This document shows positions 46,401 through 60,394 of a DNA stretch of 64,000 bases, piece by piece. Origin of the DNA: Paragonimus westermani (lineage: Eukaryota > Platyhelminthes > Trematoda > Plagiorchiida > Troglotrematidae). The stretch spans positions 1 through 64,000 of the forward strand of contig QNGE01002978.1 in assembly GCA_008508345.1 (NCBI GenBank). The letters are read 5' to 3'. Under the pieces are notes generated by a model. It was not told the DNA's origin. It saw nothing but the letters and a program-made list of their open reading frames with translations, and made no database searches. The position numbers and the translations under genes are program-made. How positions within the stretch are numbered: position 1 is the stretch's first letter; each line of letters begins with the position of its first letter.

Positions 46401-47062
46401 CAGGTCACAAACGTTATCTTTGCAGTATTGATGCAAACTCTACTCAAGTGAACCTTATGGTTTCAAGTTAAAGGTGGCTGAGTTGCTAAGTAAAACAACG
46501 TTATAAGTTCGACTTGCAGTCCACCTTTATGGAAAGCGTTATATTGATAGGTGCTTCATTCTTGTCAAAAAATGCAAACTGATTTAAAACCCGTCATTTT
46601 GTATGATGAATATAGTAGAAACCAACCTGCTTCGAATCAACTTTGTTCAGTGTGATTCGTAAATTCCTGGTTTAAATATCACATGGAAACTGACTTGCTT
46701 GTAGAAACCGCTTTGAACCAGTGAAGTTAGAAGCCTGTCAGTTTTTAATCGATTCAACTGGTGTAAGGCGGCCGCTAATTGTCTTCTGATTTACAGGAAC
46801 TGCACACTGAGTGTGGAATGTTCTTCATGTGAGTTGCTAAAACTGATCAGATATAACCAAAGCTGTTTACCACAAACGGCGGATACCCTTATTCTAGAAC
46901 ATACTTTGGATGAATCAATAGGCAGAACTTAGTAAAAGTGAGGCGAAACACCGTTTGATAAAACGAGCAGTGGTGAATACGTCTTTCCTGTACGGTAAAA
47001 ACGTGACAAAATACAGCTCAATGAACACACTGAAGTGGTTAATCACACGGTTTCACCACTAG
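43463..47062 (+). CDS. Possible small Cys-rich gene, four exon-like pieces (speculative)
   Basis: Four open pieces join in phase: 43463-43499 (MSEHTTESDNSV, donor G|GTAAGT), 44313-44392 (after CTTCTTTTAG; EASGKINILCNCMSFEDFG, then LVILRVK; donor AAG|GTATAC), 45751-45834 (after TTTTATAG; GCRFCGSEIDCEDDIAS, then TCVGHLGRFDR; donor AGG|GTAATA) and 46922-47062 (AELSKSEAKHRLIKRAVV... to TAG). The sum is 113 residues. The CxC, CxxC and C-x2-H-x-G-x-F spacing suggests zinc binding, but I recognise no family. Weak points: the last acceptor is poor, 44370/44371 offers a competing donor, and a different frame after acceptor 46792 is also open. It may be chance. Confidence 0.2.
46471..46528 (+). other. 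Short tRNA-like hairpin
   Basis: AAGGTGG at the 5' end pairs perfectly with CCACCTT at 46521-46527. Between them are an A-box-like TGGCTGAGTTGCTAAG and a B-box-like GTTCGACTTGC. At 57 nt it is too short for a tRNA and has no anticodon arm. It may be a shrunken tRNA pseudogene, or chance. Confidence 0.25.
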
Positions 47063-49224
47063 CATTGCGTCAAGTGATTCAGTCATTTCTTGAATTGAAC
47101 GATTGATTCTCAGAGCGACACATGGCAGCTCAAACATAAAAGACTTTGAATTGAATATAGACGAATTCTTAGGCCGCTTGGTGTTCATACACAACTGAAG
47201 TTTATAAGAAACGCTTTTATGTGACTTGAACCGTAGGAGAGTAATCCCGCACAGTTTCAAAAAATTCATGATAAAAAAATTATTGTAGATGAGGGAGCCT
47301 TCAGAAGTGTCTAATTAAGATAGATTTCTTCAACTCTCTGTATACCAGCTGAGCAGAATCGGAGACTTTCGCTGTTTTTTCTCACTGGGCAAACCTGTTT
47401 AAAGAAGGAACAGTTGATAGTATTTTGATTTTCTTATATTTTAATATATCTTTGTGAGTGGTAGTCACGAAGATAAATAGAACAGCGAGAAAGTCAAGAA
47501 CGGCTGTGATTCAATGGATCCATTCAACCATCGGTAAACTTGATTTGAACTGACCTGACCTTACTGTTCAGTCTAGAGTATTTCATCGGGAAGTGCCGTC
47601 AATTTCGGTCTCTCATTAAGTACCGACACCGACTGTGCTGATCGTAACAAGGGCCCGGCGATTTTCCGTGGTGTGCGTTACAGTAAGTGAGGATGAAACA
47701 ACACTACTCCATAACCTCTGTCCCACTTTTTGTGTATACTCTGTCGACCGTGGCAGTTTGTCCGTTCTGGAACTGGTAATAGCTTCTCTACGCTTGTAAA
47801 GTCTAAGGGCGGCTTTTTCTATCGTTTTTGATGCTCGCTTTTGACATGTTCCAAAGTTTCGCATTTTTAACTGAAAGGAATGAAAGAAGCGTCAACATAT
47901 TTCCATGCATATCTTTCTTCGTTGTTGGTGATATGCGTCAAAGAAACTTACTGTCGTACATTCATGAAGCACAGATTTTTACCTATCTTCACACCGCGTG
48001 TGTACATATTACGTTCGGGAGACAGAAGCATTCATCTTGTGGTCACCATCCGGTTCGTTTTACAGTTACTGTCATGAGTCTGATTAGCCCTCAGGACGAA
48101 GTGTCTGTCAAATCCGGCAGGACCGGCAGACCATACATTCTTACTCTTTTCTTGTCAGATGGCCAGACAGGCAAGTGAACTGTCACTATTAGGACATAAA
48201 TTTTCACCGGCCCACCGTGGTGCAGCATGTGCGTCACGTTCAAACAGTTGCATGTTCATATTCAACTCTGGTGGTCAATGTGTTCGTCTTCAAAAGTGAT
48301 CGAATAAATGCAATCATTCTTAGAGACAGGAGGCATCTAGAACCGAACCTGCATCACCTGGTGCTTTCATTATCTTTGCGAACGAATCGTATTTAATCTA
48401 TTAAGGACGATGCAGTTATTTACACATCGTTAGGGATACACTTTTGGAAAGCTTCTTCAGAAAACCTTAAAAATACTCACGATCTTCGACTCTGTTAGGT
48501 AAAGACCATTATTCTTTTCCTTGGTTGTCTATTGAATGTTCTATACTATCCATGGAATGGTGCTCATAAAACGCTTCTCTAACAACTTCTTGATGTAGAG
48601 CGGTTAAACTGTCTTCGTTTGATGGTCATTGGATTGTCACGGTCAACCGACTTCAGCTCTGCAATTTTGTCACCTAGCGCATCCTTAGAAAAAACACTGA
48701 AAATGAATGTTGTCAATTAAGAAACAAGCTCACGACGTAGGGAAGTTGTTTCATTATGGAAATAAACCCTCCAAAACCACATAAGAAGCACCGTGGAAAC
48801 AAAGAGTATGGCAATCTTGTCACAGTGAACCCGATTTATTGGCATCCTAAGTAGGCTTCACATTGCTCTGGTAAAGACCAACCTGATCTGAGCCAAACTT
48901 ATGAGCCTGACCCGATGTTTTTTTCTTAGTTCTGAGAGAGATCAGTCATTAGACTTATTTCGGTTGGGCAAGGGTGCATTTGACCTTGTGTAAATGACCC
49001 TGGCTAGTCAGAGGTTGCAACAGGTTTGAAATCATTGGTCGGGTCGCTTTCCTGTTCACTAGTCATCCTATTGCATTTTTGTGTACTCCATCCTTATAAC
49101 GTTCGGGTCCCTGAATTCTCTTTTCGTTTCCACTAAAACTATTGTACAGTAAGATACTCTGTGACCCCACTTCATCCAACAAGGAATTCGATGTTGAGAA
49201 ACCTTTGGTCCACACCTAGTCTGT
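47063..49224. other. No recognised gene
   Basis: Open frames at 47039-47269 (-), 47616-47864 (-) and 47828-48178 (+, 116 codons) show no family match, and the last two overlap on opposite strands. Confidence 0.4.
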
Positions 49225-51914
49225 AATCTACGACTAGATTCACTTTCGACGTCCACTCTAACTTTAAACACCAGTTCACAAGTGTAAATTACTTCCCTAT
49301 TAACGGACACCCTGCTCTATAGTAGGGCTTTGCGAAGAATCAGATTTGGGGGTATGATCAGTTAATTCCATTATTCACGTTTCGTTTTATTCCAATGGAA
49401 TCGGATACTGTTATATTCTGGTCTACCTAAGCGTGATCCATTGAATGTACGTCAAAGCTATTAAATCTGACTACCGTCTGATTATCGATGAAGGCTGAGT
49501 CAATTTAAAACAGAAAATATCAAGATCGACTTTCTAGGCTTCAATCGCAAATACAGAAAAGCGGAAAATTTACCATTACGATTTCCCACAGCTTGGGTGA
49601 TAAAAACCCCAGACTACTGGATACAAATCTGAACTATCATCCCGATGCTAAATGGAAAGCCAGCGCTGATTAGCCATCGAAGCTGAAACTGAACAAATCC
49701 ACCTAGATCGAACCAGTGATATAAAATTCTCATGTGAGCACGAGAAAAAATGTACACCACCGACAAATATTGTGTAGCTAAAGTAACGACCAATCTGTTA
49801 CTTGGTGCGCAGATTCTTAAATTCTTGATGCGACGGTCATGTCTGCGTACAATGAAGCCAAACTCAGAAAACTAATGTGAGTGAAACTGAACTGAATATT
49901 TGCGAAAATTCAACAGGAACAGAGTCCGAGTGAAGGAGGATTTATATAACCACTAGAATAGGTCGGTGCATTAACGTTGGGAAACTACCCGAAGTGATAA
50001 GAAAGAAAAATATTGAAAACGCTTGAAGTGGAAAGAATAAACAACATATGATATGATGGAACCACGTGGCAAGAGAATAAAACGACTGTACCGCAGAACA
50101 GCATCACCAGAAAAACTCGGCGATCAACGGAAAAAGTAGCAGTCCATGTAAAATTCCTCCAAGAAGAAACAAGGTACACGGTATAATTTTGTCAACAAGA
50201 TTTCAATAACACAATAGCAACGTAACCCGATAGAACGCTACTAGTACCAGTAAGACAGATATGAAGTGAAGCAAGATTGCCACCTGAATTTGTGTAGGTT
50301 CATCAGGGGCAAAGCATGGATTGTGTAATAAGCCGACCAAACGATGACGTGAAAAGCGAAACAATGCGTCAGACCTGGACTATCACACATGCAAAAGTCC
50401 ATGGATAAATATGACCCAGTCGGGAAGGACACATAGAATGAGGCGGATCAGGATGTGGAATAAGTCTCTCCGGATGGGCGTGGAATCTCAAGCTGAGCAG
50501 ACCGATCAAAGCGGTCAGACATGGATCAGATGGATGGATCAGGTTCAGATCAGTCGTATAACTCATCTTGTCCAACGGTTGATCACAACCATCCAAGTGT
50601 CGGAAACAAGCAAGTTCATTGATAATTTTACCAAGTAGTAAAAGAAACCTGTTCTCGTAAATGCACGTACACATATTCTCCGGTTCGGTGGGCAAGTGAG
50701 GGTGTGGACACACGATCTGTTTCGTGAGGTTTAGATACAAGACTTAAGTTTGAGTCCATCGTCTTCTCAGTGTAAACGAAAACAACCTGAGTAAAAACAC
50801 AGTCTTCCACCGGCATGCTGACGAACACTGAACTTAACTGTCCGCAACAAAACCGTGAAGCATGAGCAGTGCCATTGAAGCTGATCTCAGTTTCTTATCG
50901 ATTGAAACCATGAGCGATGCTAAGCTGCAGTGAATTTCCGTCGTCACGTGGTCAACGACTGAGGAACAGAGAGAACACTTTGTAAACACCAAATGCATTT
51001 CAGTCGAATATTATTACACCATTATATGTGTACCGATTCGTATTCACATCTGGTTAATGCACAGTATCGCATGGGGAAAAGACCTACATCCCCTGTATCA
51101 TCTCTCTTCTCAAATTATTTACAATACGGATTGTAAAACAGTTGAGAAGTGCAATAGTGTGAACAGTTTTACGTCATCTTCATCATTCACAACAACATCA
51201 CAATCATCAGATAGCCCTGAATCCAGAACGTGTCATGAGAGCTTAGAGCCTCATCTCGAAGCCGCACAAGTTGATCGCTCTCGTTTATTTCAAATCGCCT
51301 TACTGCAGGATGCAACGCAAATAAACGACGCTGAAGGAGAAGTTCGTCGGAAACCGACTCCCTAAACCCCACACACCTTGATCACGTCACTGGCTTCACA
51401 TCAGATGAATGCATGTTCGGGTTTATTCCACAAACCAAAGGGTGGTTCGTGGATCAGCCTCTCTAATTTATATCAGCCTGATGGAAGTCAGTCCATATAT
51501 AACACGCCGGAACAGATTTCAGGATAAACGGTATGCTACTGATAAGTAGTGTGGCAGATTTCATGAGGTAGAAGATTCAATTGTGAGAACTCCAGTCTGG
51601 GTTCTTCAAACCAATGCAATTCCAATGCTCAACAGTGGCCTCAGGAGGTTTCGATGTGAGCTGTTTAGGACACATCTCGCTTAGGTGGTCAATTCCGTAG
51701 ATCACCCAATCGATACCACATTAAACTGGAAGCTGGGTGAGCGACGGTAGGAACGTGAAATACCAGTTTCCTGTATGTCTTCGTAGCAGAGACGATAGGG
51801 CGATTGCTGCGTCTGGGCATATCATTCCTGTCGCTGGTTCGAGTGTATTCGGGGTTCAGAGTGTTCATAATTCGGTTTCTCTTGAATGCGTATATAGGTT
51901 ACTGGTTAGCAAAT
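49225..51914 (+). repeat. Large inverted repeat 2, left arm (2.7 kb)
   Basis: Reverse complement of 57705-60394; paired coordinates add to 109619 throughout, so the 2690 bp arms are colinear. Most of the arm is near-identical: open frames at 49985-50179, 50369-50740 (123 codons), 50411-50638 and 51057-51365 (102 codons, Ser/Thr-rich) translate identically in the other arm. One substitution is seen near 50863 (GCATGAGCAGTG against GCATGGGCAGTG). Divergence rises in the last 90 bp at the inner end, while the outer end at 49225 is abrupt. None of the open frames has a recognised domain. Confidence 0.93.
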
Positions 51915-54900
51915 TATGTGCGCTCAATTATTCGTTGCCCACACTCTAGTAGTTCTGCATTACGCATTACCGAGGATTAAGGAAAACTCTATGCCTTTCG
52001 ATTCTTTTAGTCAAGTAACAAAACCGCCGCATGTTTGAATTGGGTGCATTTCGAAGTATTCAGTATACATGCTCCAGTCGCTGCTGGTTCAAACTTACCT
52101 TCACTGACACAATACGGTTTGAACGAAAGACCAATTAACGGTGAACATTAAATGTATATGATGCACACACCTTTTGATTCAGTTCAGAAAAATCCTTCGC
52201 CTTCACAGTTTTGTTTTGTTTCTCAGTAGTTTGAAATTTCCGGTTCCTCGCTATAAATTCAGAGTATATCTGACTCGACGTTGAGTCACTCGGCTAGAGA
52301 GACGCCGCTGACAACTAGGTGTGTTACAGTACAATGCCTGGTGTAGAAAACGCCTTATCTGTGTAGGAAAAACCAGTGAACTGAGGGTACCACCACTGTC
52401 AGCTGCGTGTACATGAAGCAACATTATGAATGGCTTTTTGACTGTAATGTGTCTAGTCTAACAGTAATGAGCCAATAGATAGAAGCGAATATCACGTCAT
52501 CAAGCCTACCGAGATGAATACATACCTGGTTTCGTTTTTGGATCGCAGAACTATCATTGCAAGTCCGATTTCCGGGATCTTCCCCTAACGTTATCTGCAT
52601 TTCTACTCTCTTATTTCATGTGCGACGTTGAGTTTGTCTACTTACATTATTTCACTGAGACTCGGTCCGTTCTGCCATGTCGGCAATAATTATTATGCTT
52701 TTGTCTGTTCCTTACGACTATTCTATGTCACTAATAGAATAAAGTTTAATTATAAATTCTCTTATACGGTAATTCCTTGTTCTTATAACTAATTCAGATA
52801 GCGATTGATCTGAAGGCAGACTGGACAGTAGTTTTACAGGTTGCATTATGATTTACCTGATAGGTGCGTTGTACACAAGTTTTGCCTTTTCACATTATTG
52901 ACATTAGTCTTTTATCTTCTTCCAGGAAGTCATGAACAATGACTGCTTTCACTGAAATGGAATGCACTGACAACAGAATGAGAATTCGTGATAAGCTAAG
53001 AGTATGTGTGGAAAGATGTAGCTGTGTTATTTTCTGTCACAGTTTATTGGCGATCGACAGACTTAGTGGGAAGTAGCAGAAAATTCCGCCTACATTATTA
53101 TGTCACGTGAAGCACTTATTGGTAAGAAGAACAAGACCGTAGGAAATCAGTTTTCGATTGCAACGTTGACATTTCAAATGTAATGCATTCAGCTGCCAGC
53201 GTTTTGTGAGGAGCAACCGGACGGTTCTCAGGCGCTGATATCCGGCAAGGTATCAGCGGATCGGGCATGCTCTATAAATCTGGCAGTTAAGGGACATTGG
53301 AATCATATAAAAATCATTGTACTATTCATCACGAGTAACGTATGACCGGTAAATGAATCATGTCTAACTGATTCCGGGAAATATATCACAACATATTAAT
53401 CATGCGAACCACATAGTAGTTCTCAATTAATCTTCGATTCTTCCTTTCTCTCGTGTACAACTTCTGTGTTATTAGTTCCATGTAAGCATAAAAATGCTGT
53501 CGAAGTTTTTTTCTTCCCGAATTGCTCGACTCCAGCATAACATTCGGATTGTCAAGATGTCTCATAAGTGAGCGCGGAGTGGTTCTCGCTAGAAACGCTA
53601 CTCTATTGACTAGGTCTTAAAATTTGCTAACCTCACTTAAAAGCTAACTTATCGTATTGAATCACTCATAATCCTACAGAAGTATATATATTCAAGACTC
53701 AGGCGCGTTTGTGACTCTGGTATCCTCCTCTGTCAACTTGCAATGTACGCACAATTTTTGCTAAATTTAATGAACAAACCAGTGTTGAAATTGGTAATAG
53801 TTAGTGAGCAGAGAAGGCATGAATAGTGGTGAATTTGGTAGCTTGGATTGATGATTTCAGCATCTAGTTTTCCGCCGAACGTATCAATTAAATCACAAAC
53901 GCTTTATTACCAGAAGAAATGACATTATCAACACAAAAGACTCGGCAGTATGGTTTGTGAGTGTCGCTGAGCGTCCACTTGCATGTACAGTGTTGAGATG
54001 ACCCTTAGATCCGATATCTGATTGGCTACTACTGGTTTTCACCGCTGAGATTATCTGTAATCTAACTGCTTACATCTGACCGTTGGCCGTGTAAACTTTT
54101 GGCCTTAAATCTGTTCGGTTGGTTATTTGTGCTTTCAAACTTCCGGCGGATCAGTCACATCTTTTAATGAGTATCTGTATGATTGGTTGTCTATAGCTAA
54201 TCCTCGAAAATTGTATTGGTGTTGACGTTTTTTGTTCAGTTGTGCGTCAATATTTGGTCATCGTCACAACTGCATTTCCTCAAATCATTCCCTATCAGTT
54301 TTTCTTGGATGTTCACCAAACCAGCTGACAAAGATGAAGCTTCCAGGAATCCTCTCGAATGCTTGGTGTTTGCTTGCACAAGAATGTTTGTGGCGCTCTT
54401 GTTGGATGTATATCCAGTTTGGTCTTCGTGAACGGAGATCAACGCGAATTAGTCCAACATCTTGATGGCTAATCCGTGTTCATGTAATCGTGGTGATAGG
54501 TTTTGGCAGCCTTGCCCGATTTCATACCTGTCACAACCGTTGCACATGACTTTTACATCACGTTCTTTTATTCCGTTGACTTGAGATGTGTCTTTGTTTC
54601 AGAGTATTTTGCGTATGTTTACGGTTGGTTTTATACCACCATGCTGCCATGTGGTCTCAGGATTCTTACCGTCAATTTTAATCACTCACGTGCGTGAAAG
54701 AGCGTTCCATTTTGTTGACCGTTTGCAGCGTTCAGACCTTTTCGGTTTGTAACAGGCTACGTATGATGAAAAATCGTGAATATTCGTTGGGAAGTGATAC
54801 CCGGTAGAAGCAGCTTTTTCTTTCTTCTGAGCTATGCAATGATATAATGTGTTCAGTCCTTCTAAGCAGAGTGCGGATACAGTGCTTTCTGTGACAATCT

Positions 54901-57704
54901 TGGTAGTTTGAGAAAAAGACGGACATCCAATGACGTTCACTAACCACACCACTCATTGTTGTGCTCTAAAACTCTCGCTCACTGATGATGATGTCTCGCC
55001 TAGTAATCAAGCGTTTGCGATCTGATTGCTAAACTTGGCGAACGAATGAACACCAAAAAATGAGCTCGATTTGGCGAGAACCGTGTCAACAGCCAGGTAA
55101 GTGACGACCACTGTGGTTCATACGGCACGTAATGCATCGTATAGCCTTCGAAGAATTAACGGAATTCTTACGGCGTTGATGGTGTTTACAGTTATCGCGT
55201 TTCGTAGGTTAAGGTTAAAGTGTGAGCAACATATCTATGAACAGCAAGCTAGGCCTCGCTCTGGCTCTAGCTGTGATGATCAATTTACCACTCTCCGCCT
55301 CACTCCAGATAGCTAGTGTTGTTTGTCCGTTTACACACGACACAGTCTGTTTCCAGTGACAAGGCTGTTATTCAGAATTGCTCAACACTAAGCAAGGTTT
55401 TCGAATAGACAGACACTCGGCCGAGTTAGCGCTTATTTCGGTTTGTTCTCAATCCTAGTAATTCCAGATAGGGTTTGATTGGATTATTCAGTCTTTCCAC
55501 ACGTTTCACGTTTTGACTTGAATTATGTAGGCGATACTGTTCTAACCTACAAAATCTTCGTAAGCAGTTCAAAATAACCCAGATATTTTAAGAAACTTCG
55601 TAGCCTATTCTCATTCGTAAAGTTCAGGTTATTACTGCAAGACTGGTAGGAAACCGTATCTATGTTCATTCTTAGTGCCGAACATCTAGTGATAATCGTT
55701 AAGTTCACTTCTTATGGGTAGTTTTGCCAATCCCGAGAAAGTATCCAACCGGCGAACAAAACACAAGCGGAAGAAGGGTTCAGCTTGCGACACATTCGTA
55801 TGATCAGTCTTGTTATACGGCTGAGAAACGTGGTCTGACTATCACGAATAATGTTCCGAATGCATCTGCCTTCCACTGAGCATATCAATCTACTACCATA
55901 AGGTTTGTTGATTCAAACAAGCCTTTCACATACCAACTTTTTGGTGACGAACTTTATTCTCCAACGTTATTTTTTGAAAACATTTGATTGGTTACTGTGT
56001 AAAATATATGGTAGCTCAATCAATTTTAAAAATCATAGAGTCGAAACGAGTGATTATGAGTTCGTGTAAATTGGATCATTTGTTTTCAGTGCAATACAAA
56101 GATTACAGTTTCATCTTCATTCATACGAAAATTCTGTAGTCCACAAATCATGATGACGTTACGTACCCTAATTTTGTAGTTGGATCAGATGATTTTAAGA
56201 ATAATATTCGTCGGAAGCGATTGTTCAAAAATTTGTTTGTTTGCTGGAACCGTATCTTAGCCGAATACCAAATCGTTGGTGAGATGGATAGCTGGTTAAT
56301 TGTTAAGTTAAACTAAATATCGCCTAAAACTGGGCGTAACCGTTTTGACCACTGTGTCAGTGAGGTCACAGCTGGTCCGACTGAATTTGGCTATAAAAAG
56401 CCTGACCACATTTGCTTCTGACTACGCCTCAGTTTGCCAGATTGCCTCAATAGGAGAAATTACTCGTTCTGTCATCTCGAATCGACCACCCCAGAGTTGG
56501 GATTTATTTTCATGTTGAAACTAACCAAAGTACTCAAGTATTCACCGGTCATTTTTAGTTATTAATTTGCTGATATTCATTGTCGTGTTTTTGAATAGAT
56601 GTCTCATGGTTAGGAAGCACAAATGAGCCCGGTGGTCAAATTCATTGGAATTCAATTATTTTAATAAATGCGCAATTTCGGTTCATTTCTCACCGTTTTC
56701 GAGGCAGCCCTAATGAATCGACAATTTGCTGGCCCTGTAGAGTCTAATCGACCACTTATTGGCTTAGACAAAGAACATTGATAGATATGCCCTCAAATGT
56801 TCGCAAATATTTAGCTTTGATGGAAGTTGTGCTTATAACGTTCTCTTGCCTTTAGGTGATGAGCCGTAATTGTGACCTCAAATGATGCGTAAAGAAATTA
56901 CAAACCCAACCTTTGGTTTCTCCCTTCAAAACTACCGATACCAATTGCTTCATGATCATAAGACCGTCTGTTTTTGGCTTGGCCTATCACTGCCTGCATG
57001 CACCAGCGCAGTTTCTGCATATGGAGTGTTGGTGGTGATAAATATTATTAAGAATGGTGTATCCTTGCATGAACATATACTTGACTAGTCATTTTCTACC
57101 GTGTGCCGAGGTGACCGTCCCTTAGGTGATAGGCCACCCACGTTGCAATAAATTTACCGCAAATTTCTAGAATCAGTTCCCTTCAATTCTTTTCACAGAT
57201 TCGACTCAGTGCTACCGCATCAAGGGTTGCCGGGTTTCAGCGATTGATCGAACACCTGTTACCTGTCCACAAATAGCTGTGTAGATGGAGAGGTTTCCTG
57301 TCGCTTCTTAATGGAACAACACCCATTCTACGACAATTATCATTGGAATACTTGGGAGGTAACTGATGTAGAAAAGTGAACTTATCTCTCCACATCAATT
57401 TTGCTTGTGAAAATCAAAAGATCCTCACTTAGATGGTTTATTCGAATGCACTTACACTCTGGTTTCATCTCAATTCAAAATTCAGTAGCGCTAACACACA
57501 CTCCATATGATCGCCATAAACTCTCCCGATTCTCCCGCTGAATGTCAATGGATGTCCGGTCAAATTAAAGGAAACAAACAATCAAAGTCTCATCAATGTC
57601 ATCATTAGATTGTATCAGTATAATATTCTCCAAAAAATTAATCTAATGACACACCAGTTGGTCTACAACTGATAGTGTAACTGGCAAATGTCTGCGCACA
57701 ATTC
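51915..57704. other. Spacer of inverted repeat 2
   Basis: 5.8 kb without a recognised gene. Open frames at 54216-54465 (two + frames) and 54686-54956 (two - frames) have no motif. 56882-57088 (+) has one hydrophobic stretch. 56262-56400 resembles 41440-41585. Confidence 0.4.
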
Positions 57705-60394
57705 ATTTGCTCACCAGTAGCCTATATGCGCATCCAAGAGAAACCGAATTATGAACAATCTGAACGCCGAATACACTCGAACCAGCGACAGGAATGATAT
57801 GCCCAGATGCAGCAATCGCCCTATCGTCTCTGCTACGAAGACATACAGGAAACTGGTATTTCACGTTCCTACCGTCGCTCACCCAGCTTCCAGTTTAATG
57901 TGGTATCGATTGGGTGATCTACGGAATTGACCACCTAAGCGAGATGTGTCCTAAACAGCTCACATCGAAACCTCCTGAGGCCACTGTTGAGCATTGGAAT
58001 TGCATTGGTTTGAAGAACCCAGACTGGAGTTCTCACAATTGAATCTTCTACCTCATGAAATCTGCCACACTACTTATCAGTAGCATACCGTTTATCCTGA
58101 AATCTGTTCCGGCGTGTTATATATGGACTGACTTCCATCAGGCTGATATAAATTAGAGAGGCTGATCCACGAACCACCCTTTGGTTTGTGGAATAAACCC
58201 GAACATGCATTCATCTGATGTGAAGCCAGTGACGTGATCAAGGTGTGTGGGGTTTAGGGAGTCGGTTTCCGACGAACTTCTCCTTCAGCGTCGTTTATTT
58301 GCGTTGCATCCTGCAGTAAGGCGATTTGAAATAAACGAGAGCGATCAACTTGTGCGGCTTCGAGATGAGGCTCTAAGCTCTCATGACACGTTCTGGATTC
58401 AGGGCTATCTGATGATTGTGATGTTGTTGTGAATGATGAAGATGACGTAAAACTGTTCACACTATTGCACTTCTCAACTGTTTTACAATCCGTATTGTAA
58501 ATAATTTGAGAAGAGAGATGATACAGGGGATGTAGGTCTTTTCCCCATGCGATACTGTGCATTAACCAGATGTGAATACGAATCGGTACACATATAATGG
58601 TGTAATAATATTCGACTGAAATGCATTTGGTGTTTACAAAGTGTTCTCTCTGTTCCTCAGTCGTTGACCACGTGACGACGGAAATTCACTGCAGCTTAGC
58701 ATCGCTCATGGTTTCAATCGATAAGAAACTGAGATCAGCTTCAATGGCACTGCCCATGCTTCACGGTTTTGTTGCGGACAGTTAAGTTCAGTGTTCGTCA
58801 GCATGCCGGTGGAAGACTGTGTTTTTACTCAGGTTGTTTTCGTTTACACTGAGAAGACGATGGACTCAAACTTAAGTCTTGTATCTAAACCTCACGAAAC
58901 AGATCGTGTGTCCACACCCTCACTTGCCCACCGAACCGGAGAATATGTGTACGTGCATTTACGAGAACAGGTTTCTTTTACTACTTGGTAAAATTATCAA
59001 TGAACTTGCTTGTTTCCGACACTTGGATGGTTGTGATCAACCGTTGGACAAGATGAGTTATACGACTGATCTGAACCTGATCCATCCATCTGATCCATGT
59101 CTGACCGCTTTGATCGGTCTGCTCAGCTTGAGATTCCACGCCCATCCGGAGAGACTTATTCCACATCCTGATCCGCCTCATTCTATGTGTCCTTCCCGAC
59201 TGGGTCATATTTATCCATGGACTTTTGCATGTGTGATAGTCCAGGTCTGACGCATTGTTTCGCTTTTCACGTCATCGTTTGGTCGGCTTATTACACAATC
59301 CATGCTTTGCCCCTGATGAACCTACACAAATTCAGGTGGCAATCTTGCTTCACTTCATATCTGTCTTACTGGTACTAGTAGCGTTCTATCGGGTTACGTT
59401 GCTATTGTGTTATTGAAATCTTGTTGACAAAATTATACCGTGTACCTTGTTTCTTCTTGGAGGAATTTTACATGGACTGCTACTTTTTCCGTTGATCGCC
59501 GAGTTTTTCTGGTGATGCTGTTCTGCGGTACAGTCGTTTTATTCTCTTGCCACGTGGTTCCATCATATCATATGTTGTTTATTCTTTCCACTTCAAGCGT
59601 TTTCAATATTTTTCTTTCTTATCACTTCGGGTAGTTTCCCAACGTTAATGCACCGACCTATTCTAGTGGTTATATAAATCCTCCTTCACTCGGACTCTGT
59701 TCCTGTTGAATTTTCGCAAATATTCAGTTCAGTTTCACTCACATTAGTTTTCTGAGTTTGGCTTCATTGTACGCAGACATGACCGTCGCATCAAGAATTT
59801 AAGAATCTGCGCACCAAGTAACAGATTGGTCGTTACTTTAGCTACACAATATTTGTCGGTGGTGTACATTTTTTCTCGTGCTCACATGAGAATTTTATAT
59901 CACTGGTTCGATCTAGGTGGATTTGTTCAGTTTCAGCTTCGATGGCTAATCAGCGCTGGCTTTCCATTTAGCATCGGGATGATAGTTCAGATTTGTATCC
60001 AGTAGTCTGGGGTTTTTATCACCCAAGCTGTGGGAAATCGTAATGGTAAATTTTCCGCTTTTCTGTATTTGCGATTGAAGCCTAGAAAGTCGATCTTGAT
60101 ATTTTCTGTTTTAAATTGACTCAGCCTTCATCGATAATCAGACGGTAGTCAGATTTAATAGCTTTGACGTACATTCAATGGATCACGCTTAGGTAGACCA
60201 GAATATAACAGTATCCGATTCCATTGGAATAAAACGAAACGTGAATAATGGAATTAACTGATCATACCCCCAAATCTGATTCTTCGCAAAGCCCTACTAT
60301 AGAGCAGGGTGTCCGTTAATAGGGAAGTAATTTACACTTGTGAACTGGTGTTTAAAGTTAGAGTGGACGTCGAAAGTGAATCTAGTCGTAGATT
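57705..60394 (-). repeat. Large inverted repeat 2, right arm (2.7 kb)
   Basis: Mirror copy of 49225-51914, separated from it by 5.8 kb. The open frames reappear at 58254-58562 (-), 58791-58991 (+), 58879-59250 (+), 59187-59378 (+) and 59440-59634 (+). Homology ends sharply at 60394, after which GTAGATT continues TATCAGC here but ACAGACT in the other arm. Confidence 0.93.

Noticed and set aside
47828..48178. 116-codon + frame as a gene
   Set aside because: No recognised motif, and an 82-codon minus-strand frame overlaps it; consistent with chance.
50369..50740. 123-codon frame as a gene
   Set aside because: It overlaps an antisense 75-codon frame and simple GATCA-rich sequence; there is no domain or splice support.
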